A DNA stretch of 64,000 nt from Chitinophaga sp. S165 (GTDB taxonomy: Bacteria; Bacteroidota; Bacteroidia; Chitinophagales; Chitinophagaceae): positions 124,001 through 188,000 of the forward strand of contig NZ_QGTG01000005.1 in assembly GCF_003182155.1 (NCBI RefSeq), given 5' to 3'. The notes under the pieces are model-generated. The model worked only from the letters and a program-made list of their open reading frames with translations. It was not told the DNA's origin and searched no databases. Shown piece after piece: positions 17,854 through 26,781 of this stretch; positions within the stretch are counted from its first letter, which is position 1, and each line of letters begins with the position of its first letter. The position numbers were made by a program, and so were the translations under genes.

Positions 17854-18714
17854 ATGAACCACAAAGAAGTAAAATCCCTGACAAGAACCGGGATTGAAAT
17901 CTATACCCTCGGGTCTGCGGATGCTGTGAATGCGTTACGTGAGCGGCAGACCCTCAGACTGGAAAATGTCGAGATCTTATGGTGTAAGCGAGGCGCCGGT
18001 ACGGTAGAAGCAGATGGGAGGATCAATTTGCTGGCGGAACAACAGGTCTATTGTTTTCTGCCGGGACAATTGAGAAAGTTTCAGCTGGATGATTCTGTTA
18101 ACGGTTATTACCTTTCTTTCCCTCCTGATTGTCTATATCTGGCGCCTAACCTGAAAGAGCTGATGTCCTCTTTTGAAGAATACATACTCAACATGCAGTT
18201 GCTTACTTTCCGTGCCGACGAGTCCATACAAACGGAGCTCGAAGGAATAGTGAAGAAGATGAAACGGGAGTGTGAGAACAATCTCTGGATGCGCTCCGAA
18301 GTATTATCTGGCCTGCTGAATGTATTTATGATCTATATATCACGGGAACTTGGAGTGAGCGGACATACGCTGGTCATTTCGAGGGAAGGGGAAATTGCCA
18401 GGAGGTTTATGACAATGCTGAAGGAGCAATTTATTACCAGGAAAAAGGTAGCCGATTATGCAGATGCTTTAAGTGTTACACCTAACTATCTTAACACTGC
18501 CGTAAAGAAAGTAACAGGCTTCACCGCCAGTTATCAGATCCATAAACTGATCATACTGGAAGCTAAGCGACGTATGATGTACTCGGATTGTAGCCTGAAG
18601 GAGATCGCTTATTACCTGGGCTTCGAAAGTCAGGCGCATTTCAGTAAGTTCTTCAAATCAAAATCAGGTATGAATTACACCAGTTTTAAACATAGCTTGC
18701 TTGAAGCTGTATAA
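17854..18714 (+). CDS. AraC-family transcriptional regulator
   Basis: The 286 residues have an N-terminal cupin-like sensing region (VEILWCKRGAGTVEADG, a typical sugar- or ligand-pocket strand) and a C-terminal AraC DNA-binding domain: VADYADALSVTPNYLNTAVK, GFTASYQIHKLIILEAKRRM and LKEIAYYLGFESQAHFSKFFK. No target gene is adjacent on the same strand; Dps is convergent. A terminator follows at 18753. Confidence 0.88.
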   Translation: MNHKEVKSLTRTGIEIYTLGSADAVNALRERQTLRLENVEILWCKRGAGTVEADGRINLLAEQQVYCFLPGQLRKFQLDDSVNGYYLSFPPDCLYLAPNLKELMSSFEEYILNMQLLTFRADESIQTELEGIVKKMKRECENNLWMRSEVLSGLLNVFMIYISRELGVSGHTLVISREGEIARRFMTMLKEQFITRKKVADYADALSVTPNYLNTAVKKVTGFTASYQIHKLIILEAKRRMMYSDCSLKEIAYYLGFESQAHFSKFFKSKSGMNYTSFKHSLLEAV

Positions 18715-18752
18715 GATTTGCCGAATCCAGTTAGCTATATTCTATAAAATGA

Positions 18753-18781
18753 GAATCCCGCAGTATTAAGCTGCGGGATTC
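18753..18781. terminator. Bidirectional terminator
   Basis: GAATCCCGCAG and CTGCGGGATTC form an 11-bp stem with a seven-base loop and T-rich flanks on both strands. It separates the convergent AraC and Dps genes. Confidence 0.8.
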
Positions 18782-18805
18782 CTTTTATAGAGAGTAGGTG
18801 GGCAA

Positions 18806-19282
18806 TTATTTGCGGTAGTGCGCTCTTAACATCCAGGCCATCTTCTCATGCGTTTCTATTAATCCGGTAATGAAATCGCTGGTACCAACATCTTTGAAAG
18901 TATTTGCGAATGGATCAACATTACCTCTGAGGAACTCTATGATACTTTCATGATCTCCCAGTAATTCTTTCATGAAGCCCATGCTATCATTATCCCTTTC
19001 ACTGTATTCAGTCAGGTGTGTGAGACTCAGGAAGCTTTTCAGGGTAGCAGGCGCATAGTGACCCAGAGAGCGGATCCTTTCTGCAACGCTATCCATGATC
19101 TCATCCAGTTCTTCATACTGTGATTCGAAAAACAGATGCATTGAATGGAAATCAGGTCCTTCAACATTCCAGTGTGCATTACGCGTCTTAGTATAAAGTA
19201 CATACTCATCCGCCAGTAATTTTGCCAGCTGGTTAGTAACCTGCTGCCTGTTTGCATCAGTAATACCAATATTCGTATTCAT
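18806..19282 (-). CDS. dps: Dps-family ferritin-like DNA protection protein
   Basis: The 158 residues match Dps in length and motifs. The ferroxidase-site pattern is visible: NAHWNVEGPDFHSMHLFFE followed by YEELDEIMDSVAERI, with the His/Asp/Glu ligands at the dimer interface. Dps assembles into dodecamers, oxidises ferrous iron with hydrogen peroxide and shields DNA. It is monocistronic with its own promoter element. Confidence 0.92.
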   Translation of the reverse strand: MNTNIGITDANRQQVTNQLAKLLADEYVLYTKTRNAHWNVEGPDFHSMHLFFESQYEELDEIMDSVAERIRSLGHYAPATLKSFLSLTHLTEYSERDNDSMGFMKELLGDHESIIEFLRGNVDPFANTFKDVGTSDFITGLIETHEKMAWMLRAHYRK

Positions 19283-19302
19283 ATATCGCTTGTTTAGTAC
19301 CG

Positions 19303-19310
19303 CAAAGGTA
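19303..19310 (-). promoter_or_regulatory. Candidate -7 promoter element for dps
   Basis: Read on the minus strand this is TACCTTTG, an exact TAnnTTTG match 20 bp before the Dps start codon. No matching -33 element is obvious. Confidence 0.45.
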
Positions 19311-19420
19311 GCACATTATTGCCTCTTTAGAATGTGTGATCTATAATATGGACATCAATTACGGTAATGTTTACAACAACATAACATAGTGTAAAGTAAT
19401 GAAACGAAATGTAAGTTCCG

Positions 19421-20191
19421 TTACCTGTATGCAGGTATCAACAACCTTTTGAAGACCTGCTTCATCCGCTGTTTTCTATACATGCGCATCGATCGTTGCT
19501 TACGGTAGTTCAGCAATGCCGACAATGCGAAAAGCTCATTCTCTCCGCTAACCTGCGCATAGTGCTGACACAGGTAGGCCAGCATCGTAAGCGGAAGGTC
19601 CAGCCGACGAAGGTTCTTCATCCGGTAGTCAAAGGAATGGGCGCCGAAGGTCATCCTGTTGTTGTCGATCAGTGTAAATACATACGCATCGCCATCTTGT
19701 TTGAACAGGATATTACCGATGGAATAGTCCTGGTGGAAGATATTATGCTGATGTAACTGATAAGTATACTTCGCTAACGAACTTAATACCTTCCTCGCCT
19801 CGTCTCCGGGCATATCAAGTATTTCTTTTAAGGGCCGGTAATCGGTGTATGTACTGATGAAGTAACTCTCTTTCATCATCAGGTTGTTCACACACTCTAT
19901 ATAGGCTACAGGCTCGGGAATGCGAAACCCTTTATTGATCAGCAGGCGGGCATATTCAAATGCACGCTTTGCTTTAGAGGGTAAAATATTAGCATATACG
20001 AAACGGTTAAAGAGATAGATGCCCTGGTACGATTTAATGACCAGTCTTACATTCTTCGCTTTGTCCACATGTATAATATTGCGCGCCTGATGAATAGTTA
20101 CCCCTAATGAGCTGAACTTCGTCGGTATCTCCTCAATGTATTGTCTCAGAAATTCATACTGAGGTGCCAATTCTATATGAATATGCATCAC
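19421..20191 (-). CDS. Lipopolysaccharide kinase (Kdo/WaaP)-like protein
   Basis: The 256 residues resemble the WaaP/KdkA branch of the protein-kinase fold. Visible are a beta-strand Lys region (VRLVIKSYQG), the catalytic loop HQDYSIGNILF and the metal-binding Asp in LIDNNRMTFG. These enzymes phosphorylate sugars of the lipopolysaccharide inner core at the inner membrane. There are no LPS genes adjacent, so the acceptor is uncertain; another small-molecule or protein kinase role is possible. Confidence 0.75.
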   Translation of the reverse strand: MMHIHIELAPQYEFLRQYIEEIPTKFSSLGVTIHQARNIIHVDKAKNVRLVIKSYQGIYLFNRFVYANILPSKAKRAFEYARLLINKGFRIPEPVAYIECVNNLMMKESYFISTYTDYRPLKEILDMPGDEARKVLSSLAKYTYQLHQHNIFHQDYSIGNILFKQDGDAYVFTLIDNNRMTFGAHSFDYRMKNLRRLDLPLTMLAYLCQHYAQVSGENELFALSALLNYRKQRSMRMYRKQRMKQVFKRLLIPAYR

Positions 20192-20371
20192 ACTTTCTTA
20201 TTTCCACAATTAATAATATAAATTTTCTTCTCATGAAGATTCATGATCACATCACGAACAGAAGTAGGTTTGAGCAGATATTCGCTACAGCGAACGATGG
20301 GGCATAGGAGATAGGGGAAGACACTACAAATATGCATTGGTTTTTTGAAACGAACAAATTCTGATGTTGTA

Positions 20372-20415
20372 TATAACGGAGGAGGCGTTCATTTCAGAAC
20401 GCCTCCTCCGTTATA
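20372..20415. terminator. Strong 19-bp hairpin, probable terminator
   Basis: Two perfect 19-base arms (20372-20390 and 20397-20415, core CGGAGGAGGCGTTC) enclose ATTTCA. It lies 10 bp beyond the end of the five-gene minus-strand operon. The T-run is poor on both strands, so it may also be a transcript-stabilising 3' structure. Confidence 0.6.
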
Positions 20416-20424
20416 TAGTATCTT

Positions 20425-21486
20425 TTATGAAAGCTGTTTTTTGATGATCTCCAGGCCTTGTATTACCCTGTTCATATCTTCTTCAGCTCCCATTGCTATC
20501 CTTATGTATTCGCCTGCTGAAACACCAGGAGCACTGAATGCAGTACCTGGTATCACTTCCACGCCCGCCTGTAGCAGCGAAGCATGAAATTCGCCTGACC
20601 TTATACCGGCAGGTAATTTCAACCAGCAATGAAAGCCGTTCTCATGCCCCTGTACATCGTAACCGGAAAGTACTTCTCTTGTGATAGTTTGCCTGCGTTT
20701 ACCTTCAATACGCTTTTTGCGTAGAAGCTCTTCCAGTTCGCCATTGGTAATAGCCGTCGATACAAGCGTCGTGAAGAAGGTAGAAGGATTACTTGATGTG
20801 AGTTTCAGCGCAGTGATGATCTGTTCTTTATACTGTTCCGGCGCCGCAATAAAAGCGACTTTGATATCAGGTGCAAAAGGTTTCGAGAGACTATAAATAT
20901 ACCAGCCCAGATCTGGCGCCAGTTGTGCAAAGTTGGCCGGAGAACTGTCTGCCAGGAATCCATAGGCATCATCGTCAATGATAACTTGTCCGTTCCTGCG
21001 GGCAATATCGATCAGCTCCAAACGACGCTCTACCGGCATAATAACGCCGGTAGGATTATTAATAGTCGGCATCAGGTAAATGCCCCGGATCTTGTGTTGT
21101 GCAGTGGCGGCTTCCAGGGATGATGGCAACATTCCTTTTTCATCAGTTTTGCAGGCGATCAATTGTACGTTCAGCATTCTGGCGATAGTCGGAATGTTGG
21201 AATACGTAAACTCATCTACCGCTACAGCAGTACCTTGCAATGATGCAGCAAGCAGGGACACAATGATGGCCTGATGACCGGAGATGGCCATGAATATACT
21301 ATCTTCACTGATCGCAGCTCCATTACGTGATATCCAACCGGCCGCTATTTGCCTGTCTTCTTTGCCGCCCATGACAGGCTTCATGGAAAACCATTCGTTG
21401 TACGTTGCATAGTGCCTGTCGATAAGGTGTTTGAAACTGGCTTTTTGTTCGGCCAGTACCGGGTAATTTGAGCTTAGCGATATCAT
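20425..21486 (-). CDS. PLP-dependent class I/II aminotransferase (MocR-like without DNA-binding domain)
   Basis: The product has 353 residues from the ATG at 21486; the upstream TTG at 21519 is unlikely. Fold type I aminotransferase motifs are clear: NNPTGVIMP, DDDAYGFL and SLSKPFAP with the PLP-binding Lys202. The sequence resembles the aminotransferase half of MocR regulators, but no helix-turn-helix is present. It is the last gene of the operon that starts with a class III aminotransferase and follows an MFS transporter gene. Two different aminotransferases in one operon suggest two amination or deamination steps. Confidence 0.85.
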   Translation of the reverse strand: MISLSSNYPVLAEQKASFKHLIDRHYATYNEWFSMKPVMGGKEDRQIAAGWISRNGAAISEDSIFMAISGHQAIIVSLLAASLQGTAVAVDEFTYSNIPTIARMLNVQLIACKTDEKGMLPSSLEAATAQHKIRGIYLMPTINNPTGVIMPVERRLELIDIARRNGQVIIDDDAYGFLADSSPANFAQLAPDLGWYIYSLSKPFAPDIKVAFIAAPEQYKEQIITALKLTSSNPSTFFTTLVSTAITNGELEELLRKKRIEGKRRQTITREVLSGYDVQGHENGFHCWLKLPAGIRSGEFHASLLQAGVEVIPGTAFSAPGVSAGEYIRIAMGAEEDMNRVIQGLEIIKKQLS

Positions 21487-21547
21487 GTGAAGTGAGGATT
21501 TGGATCGCCAAAAGTACAAAGAAAATGATCCGGTACAATCACAACAC

Positions 21548-22714
21548 TTATTTCTCTTCTGCTATCTTACCCGCCTGGGAAGCTAACAATGTAATACCAG
21601 AGCCTAACAGCGCGATTATTGCGAACGACCAGCGCAGACTGGTGGCTTCTGAAATAAAACCGATCATAGGAGGTCCCAGCAGAAAACCCAGGAATCCAAC
21701 GGTGGATACAGCTGCAATTGCAACACCGGGAGCCAGTGTTTTTGACTTGCCGGCCAGTGCCAATACCAGCGGTACGACAGATGATACGCCGATGCCGACC
21801 AGCAGGAAGCCTATAGTAGCCGTGATCAGATAGGGCAGGCAGATAGCCAGCAGCAAACCGGTAGTGGTCATCAAACCGCTGATCTGTAGAACAGTTTTAG
21901 CGCCCAGCGTTGTTACAAAACGGTCTGCTACGAACCTTCCTCCGGCTATAGTGCTCATGAAGGCAATGTAACCTGCCGTAGTGAGGTGTTCTGGCACCTG
22001 TACGATCTTCTGAAAATAGATACCGCTCCAGTCGAACATCGTACCTTCTGTTACCAGGCTGGAAAAGGCGATCAACCCCAGTTTAAGAATACTGCTGTCC
22101 GGTTTTGCAAAGATGGGTTGTGAACTGTCGGAAACTTCGTCCGCAGGCAAAAGATATCTGTAGAAAAACAGCACCAGCGCCCAGCAGATAATACAAATGA
22201 AAATAAAATGTTTTAATACAGGCAGCTCAATGTTAATGGCCATAGTGCCAAGCCCGATGCCTGCAAAGCCTCCTAAACTCCACAGACCGTGGAAAGACGC
22301 CATAATGGACCTGCCATACAACGCCTCTATACCAACGGCCTGTGTGTTCATGGATATTTCAAAAACGTTGTTCATGAAACCAAAACAGAACAATAAGATG
22401 ACTAACTGCCATATACCTGTGGCAAATCCGATCGTGGAAAGCATGAGCGGGAATAACAGACCGGCGCTGATCAGCACCTTCCTGCTACCCATGCGGGTAA
22501 CCAGCCATCCTGATACCGGCAGGCTTACCATCAACCCAATAGGCAGGGCAAACAACACGCCACCCAGTGCAGCGTTGTTGAGCTGGAAAATAGCCTTGAT
22601 ATCGTGGATCCTGCAGGCCCAGCTCGAATAGGTCAGCCCGGCGATGAAAAAGAATACGCTCGTTGCAATACGATGCGACCGTTTCAGGTCAATATGGACA
22701 GTCAGATCTTTCAT
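21548..22714 (-). CDS. MFS transporter
   Basis: The 388 residues show about twelve hydrophobic segments. The MFS loop motif is visible after helix 2 (GWLVTRMGSRKVL), and a second-half counterpart reads GRFVADRFVTTLGAKTVL. Members of this subgroup resemble fucose-permease or drug-efflux transporters. Being between the phosphatase and aminotransferase genes, it is likely to import the substrate or export the product of the same pathway. It ends about 60 bp before the class I aminotransferase start. Confidence 0.85.
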   Translation of the reverse strand: MKDLTVHIDLKRSHRIATSVFFFIAGLTYSSWACRIHDIKAIFQLNNAALGGVLFALPIGLMVSLPVSGWLVTRMGSRKVLISAGLLFPLMLSTIGFATGIWQLVILLFCFGFMNNVFEISMNTQAVGIEALYGRSIMASFHGLWSLGGFAGIGLGTMAINIELPVLKHFIFICIICWALVLFFYRYLLPADEVSDSSQPIFAKPDSSILKLGLIAFSSLVTEGTMFDWSGIYFQKIVQVPEHLTTAGYIAFMSTIAGGRFVADRFVTTLGAKTVLQISGLMTTTGLLLAICLPYLITATIGFLLVGIGVSSVVPLVLALAGKSKTLAPGVAIAAVSTVGFLGFLLGPPMIGFISEATSLRWSFAIIALLGSGITLLASQAGKIAEEK

Positions 22715-22720
22715 AAATCG

Positions 22721-23404
22721 TTACGAGGTTAAGGTCATGAGGCCAATATGCTGCTCCAGTTCGTCATAGTCCGAGATCTTGATGATATCGTTAATATGCG
22801 CCAGCTTCTTGTTATCAATACCGATAAACTTTATGCCAAGTTGTTGTGTGGCCTGGTAATCCCAGTTGCCATCACCGACATAAATGATATCTGAAAGTTC
22901 GGGCGATTCATTATGTCGCTTGTTCATCTTGGTGATGGTGTGGCTGATGATATCACGTCTTGCAAAAGCATCCTGGGCAAATGAGGCCGCACTGCATTCT
23001 TCGATATTGATACCTGCGCACTGCAATTTAAACAATGCAGATTGTTTCCATCCACCGGTAGCTAACCCGATCTTCACATCTTCATTGCGTGCCAGTGTGC
23101 TGATGATCTTCCCTGCTTTGGGGATTTCCCGGAAATAACCGGCTTGTTTTTCATATGCTTTTTCAAGCAGGTTACAGAAACAGTCAATAAAGTTCTCTAT
23201 CTCCGTTACCGTACATGGACGGTTCCGGCGTTCGAGTGATAACTGATTCAGGATGCCGGAATCAGTAGTGTTCTCATAGTGACCGTAATTGGTATTAAAA
23301 TCAGAAAAGTTAAATGTGGTAGCAATGGCCTCGGTATAACACAGATCGTCGATCTCAGTAGTATTGGTAAGCGTACCGTCTATGTCGAAAATAATGTACT
23401 TCAT
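22721..23404 (-). CDS. HAD-family phosphatase
   Basis: The 227 residues start with the HAD motif I FDIDGTLTNT (nucleophile Asp, general acid/base Asp two residues later). Motif II is in IGLATGGWK, a Lys in motif III follows, and motif IV is YVGDGNWDYQAT. A helical cap is inserted after motif I, as in the beta-phosphoglucomutase/phosphoglycolate phosphatase group. It is six bases from the MFS start and ten from the dehydrogenase stop, and would dephosphorylate a pathway intermediate. Confidence 0.85.
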   Translation of the reverse strand: MKYIIFDIDGTLTNTTEIDDLCYTEAIATTFNFSDFNTNYGHYENTTDSGILNQLSLERRNRPCTVTEIENFIDCFCNLLEKAYEKQAGYFREIPKAGKIISTLARNEDVKIGLATGGWKQSALFKLQCAGINIEECSAASFAQDAFARRDIISHTITKMNKRHNESPELSDIIYVGDGNWDYQATQQLGIKFIGIDNKKLAHINDIIKISDYDELEQHIGLMTLTS

Positions 23405-23414
23405 AAAAGCAGTT

Positions 23415-24437
23415 TTAAAACTTGATAACAGATTTCAGGCTGGAGATATCATTGTTACGCTGACGCTTATTGACGTTGCAGCCCAGGTCGAGCACAGCGT
23501 CCTGAAACTCGTCAATACCGTAAGCTTTAGTGATGATCTTCTCCAGTCCAAGCACCTGGCTATTGATCAGGTCAACAGCATGCTTGAAGGTGTCCTGTGA
23601 ATCGATGGAGCCGATGATGGAAATACTGCGGTCGGTGATCTCGCGCGGATTGATGGTCTGCTGATTGTTCCGCAGGCCTATCAATGCAATCTTTCCGCCA
23701 TCGGCTACAGCATCGATCGATTTTTCCAGCATGCTGCCTGTCGTATCTATGATCAGGTCATACTGGTGTTTACGGGGTGCAAAATGACCGGACAGATACC
23801 AGCCTGACGTAAGGATGTCATTACTGCTGATAAGATCAGTCCTGTTGGCAGATGTTTCATAAATGGTACCTGCCTGTATACCATACTGTTTTAATGCCAT
23901 GTAGAATAGTAGTCCAATAGGACCGCCACCCAGTATCGCGACATTGTAGAAAGGAGTAACTGCCAGTTTCTTAACAGCTGTCAGTACACAGCTGAGTGGT
24001 TCTGACATAGCGCCCTGTTCGAAAGGCACATCATCCGCCAGGGGATAAATAAAACGTTTAGTGGTCTTGAAGTATTTCGTGAAAGTACCATCAATAGAGA
24101 CGCCTGCCTCGGTACTCGATTTCAGAAAACAATGATTACGCAACCCTTTCCTGCAGTTCTCGCAGTAACCGCAGTAATAGGTAGGATCGACGATGACACG
24201 GTCGCCTACGTTGAAGGTTTCAACGCCCCTGCCTTTCTCTACGATCACACCGGCCGATTCATGGCCGATGATAACTTTCTCACGTGCATTATATTCTCCG
24301 GAGATGATGCTGAGATCTGTACCGCAGATACCGGTAGCGCGGATCTCTACGATAACTTCATCGGGCATTGTAATAGCGGGTTCTTCCCGTTCTTCGAGCC
24401 GGATATTCCAGGGCCCGTGATAAACGATAGCTTGCAT
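23415..24437 (-). CDS. Zinc-dependent medium-chain alcohol dehydrogenase
   Basis: The 340 residues from the ATG at 24437 have the catalytic zinc site (TGICGTD, GHESAGVI), the four-Cys structural zinc lobe (CGYCENCRKGLRNHC) and the Rossmann segment AILGGGPIGLL. Members of this group oxidise polyols or sugar alcohols to ketones. It sits between the class III aminotransferase (5 bp in front) and the phosphatase, and a ketone product would be a natural substrate for transamination. Confidence 0.88.
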   Translation of the reverse strand: MQAIVYHGPWNIRLEEREEPAITMPDEVIVEIRATGICGTDLSIISGEYNAREKVIIGHESAGVIVEKGRGVETFNVGDRVIVDPTYYCGYCENCRKGLRNHCFLKSSTEAGVSIDGTFTKYFKTTKRFIYPLADDVPFEQGAMSEPLSCVLTAVKKLAVTPFYNVAILGGGPIGLLFYMALKQYGIQAGTIYETSANRTDLISSNDILTSGWYLSGHFAPRKHQYDLIIDTTGSMLEKSIDAVADGGKIALIGLRNNQQTINPREITDRSISIIGSIDSQDTFKHAVDLINSQVLGLEKIITKAYGIDEFQDAVLDLGCNVNKRQRNNDISSLKSVIKF

Positions 24438-24451
24438 GGGTAACAATTTTT

Positions 24452-25684
24452 TTAAAGCTGACTGAATAATCTGTCTAACCTGTCGCAGATCTCCTGTACA
24501 TCATCTGCCGTGGCAGTTAAAGCAGGTCTTACTTTTACAACGTTGCCAAAGCCATATCTGGAACCTCTGAGAATGAGTTTATGGTCTTCCAGTGCTTTGT
24601 CGATGATCCTGTTGGTAAGCGCAACGTCCGGCGCGCCTTCCTTATCAACGATCTCCAGGCCCCACATATAACCCATACCTCTCACATCGCCGATGAAGTG
24701 GCCATACTTTTCTTTCAGTCCGTTTAGCAGTTGTCCGAGTATAACGCCGTTATCGCGTACGTTTTGAAGGAATCCTTCCCTGGATACGATCTCCATGGTT
24801 TTCTGCGCAGCAGCGAGCGACAACAGGTTGCCGCCGGAAGTATAGGAGTGCTCAAATTTTTCAAGCACAGCAAATTCAGGTCTGTAGAGGATAGCAGCAG
24901 TTGGTATGCCTATACCGCCTAATCCTTTTGCAAGCGTGATGATATCGGGTTTCATATCAAAATGCTCGCTGGCAAACATATAACCTGTTCTGCCAACACC
25001 TGTTTGTACTTCATCGGAGATCAGCACGATATCTAATTCGTCACAGATCTTCTTGATCCTTTCAAAGTATCCGGGCGGAGGTACAACGTTGCCGCCATTG
25101 CCCAGAATAGGTTCCATGATCAGACAGGATACATTGCCGGAACCACCATACTCTACGTAGTCATAAATAGCTTCTGTACACAGGTAACCGCAGTTTGGGA
25201 ACTTAGCAGAATAAGGGCAGCGATAACAGTACGGCGCCGGTACAATAGCGTGTTTGTTGGAGATGGTGTTTGAGAATGACTTTCTCCTGAAAGAATTCCC
25301 TGAAATACTTGTTGTGAAAAGCGTTTGTCCGTGATGAGAGAGGGACAGGCTGAGTACTTCATTTTTACCATTGAACTTGTTGGCTATTTTGACAGCGCCT
25401 TCATTGGCAGTAGAGCCAATAATGTCGCGCATCCAGCCATCAGTGATACCTTCGGGTGCATGCTCCAGGATGCTGTTCAGCACATTGGAAGCAAGTTCGC
25501 CCGTAAATGAGGAGGAAACATGTATCAGATCTTCTACCTGTTGCTGCAGGACCTGCACCACTTCCGGGTGGCTGTATCCAAGAGCAAGATTAAAGGTTCC
25601 TGATACGGCATCAATGTACTCTTCGTCATGCGAAGTATAAAGGCGTATGCCACTGCCTTTAGTAAACTGAATGTTAACAGACAT
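24452..25684 (-). CDS. Class III PLP-dependent aminotransferase
   Basis: The 410 residues have class III landmarks: the phosphate-binding STANEGAVK near 91-99, SDEVQTGVGRTG near 223-234 and the PLP Lys253 in TLAKGLGG. A Cys-rich segment at 150-170 (APYCYRCP with C153, C156, then C165 and C169) is shared with the GABA/dialkylglycine/phospholyase-like branch. It opens the five-gene operon and is 5 bp from the dehydrogenase start. It may transaminate an omega-amine, an amino sugar precursor or an aminoalcohol phosphate; the substrate is not determined. Confidence 0.88.
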   Translation of the reverse strand: MSVNIQFTKGSGIRLYTSHDEEYIDAVSGTFNLALGYSHPEVVQVLQQQVEDLIHVSSSFTGELASNVLNSILEHAPEGITDGWMRDIIGSTANEGAVKIANKFNGKNEVLSLSLSHHGQTLFTTSISGNSFRRKSFSNTISNKHAIVPAPYCYRCPYSAKFPNCGYLCTEAIYDYVEYGGSGNVSCLIMEPILGNGGNVVPPPGYFERIKKICDELDIVLISDEVQTGVGRTGYMFASEHFDMKPDIITLAKGLGGIGIPTAAILYRPEFAVLEKFEHSYTSGGNLLSLAAAQKTMEIVSREGFLQNVRDNGVILGQLLNGLKEKYGHFIGDVRGMGYMWGLEIVDKEGAPDVALTNRIIDKALEDHKLILRGSRYGFGNVVKVRPALTATADDVQEICDRLDRLFSQL

Positions 25685-26141
25685 GGGGGTGGGTTTTACA
25701 TAAGGAAAATAAATATGGAGGAATGGGCGTAAGTCTAACGGGTTACATAGACTGAGTTACATAACGAACAAATGTTTCTTGAATTTCCTGTAGGGAATCC
25801 GGGTTATACAATTTTTTTTCGACGTGGTGGATATGAAAATGTGTCTTGCTTCATTATCAAAATTCACGAAGGCAAAGTAGAATGTATTTGCGAGAATTTA
25901 TTTTTTTTGTTTTCGATGAATCCTTTATTTTTTATTTAATAGGATAGTAAATTATTGATCTTGCTGAGAAGTTGAATCTGATGTAATGCTTTGCCGCTTT
26001 GTGTTTTATGCCCTTACTGCGTATAGGCTGCATGTTATGGACGACTTAAATAAAACAGGAATGGCTGCCCCGGTTTTATACGGAAACAGCCACTCCTGTA
26101 TTATTTTTCAATCTTTGGTTTATGAAAACAGCTTAACGCTG
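25685..26141. other. AT-rich intergenic region with operon promoter
   Basis: This 457-bp stretch separates the five-gene operon from the lipoprotein array. It is strongly AT-rich between 25800 and 25980. A direct repeat GTTACATA occurs at 25742-25749 and 25756-25763, spaced 14 bp, in the region expected for the operon promoter. The right end carries the terminator at 26056-26098. No gene is evident. Confidence 0.4.
26056..26098 (-). terminator. Terminator of lipoprotein gene
   Basis: CAGGAATGGCTG and CAGCCACTCCTG pair with one G-U, around a 19-base loop, and the minus-strand transcript continues TTTTATTTAAG. It lies 43 bp past the stop of the first lipoprotein gene. Confidence 0.65.
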
Positions 26142-26654
26142 TTATTCTATTATTGTAACGTCACCTTTGTATACACCTTTGATACGTTGTTTACCAAATT
26201 CCAGTGTATAGGTGTATGTCTGGTAACCAGGGCCCTGTACATAAGTAAGACTTCCGCCCGTAGGTTTACTGAGTACTTCTCCGGTACCTGTTATTTCCTG
26301 TCCGTCTTTATAAGTGACATTTTTGTAAAGCAGTGCCACATCAAAATTCCTGTTCTTGTCAAATGTGGGAGAATCGGAAGGCATGTAGGTATAAGTAACT
26401 TTAGGCGATAATGTATCCAGCAGGAATTGAACGATGTGCACTTTGCCGGAAAAGGACTTTGTCTGACTCATATCAGTAAAAGCAATTTCGCCGCCGCCGG
26501 TCCAGTTCTTTCTGATAGCATAGTTGGTTCGGAAAAGGGAATCATTAAGTACAAAGCCATTGCGGGGATCCACACCATCATTACCACCATATACACATCC
26601 GCAGAAGGATAAAAAAAGTATAGCAGCCACAAGGCTGAGCGCTGATGTCTTCAT
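26142..26654 (-). CDS. Lipoprotein paralog 1 of 4
   Basis: The 170 residues start with a lipoprotein signal (FLSFCGCVYG). The body shares with the next three genes the order FDK-x-NF, a GGSLT segment and a closing IKG-Y-KGD motif, so it belongs to the same family but is the most diverged copy. The fold looks like all-beta strands. The family is not one I can name. It is transcribed separately, with its own terminator. Confidence 0.7.
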   Translation of the reverse strand: MKTSALSLVAAILFLSFCGCVYGGNDGVDPRNGFVLNDSLFRTNYAIRKNWTGGGEIAFTDMSQTKSFSGKVHIVQFLLDTLSPKVTYTYMPSDSPTFDKNRNFDVALLYKNVTYKDGQEITGTGEVLSKPTGGSLTYVQGPGYQTYTYTLEFGKQRIKGVYKGDVTIIE

Positions 26655-26723
26655 TTAGTTGTAGGTTTCTAAGTCTATACCGATAATAATACAAATATAT
26701 AAATAGTTTCTGATGAGCGGAAT

Positions 26724-26756
26724 AAAAAAAAGCTGCCCATATGAACGGGCAGCTTT
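26724..26756 (-). terminator. Terminator of lipoprotein gene
   Basis: AAAGCTGCCC and GGGCAGCTTT form a 10-bp stem, and the minus-strand transcript ends in a run of eight T. Confidence 0.85.
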
Positions 26757-26781
26757 CGTCAATATAATAACGTTTTATAAA

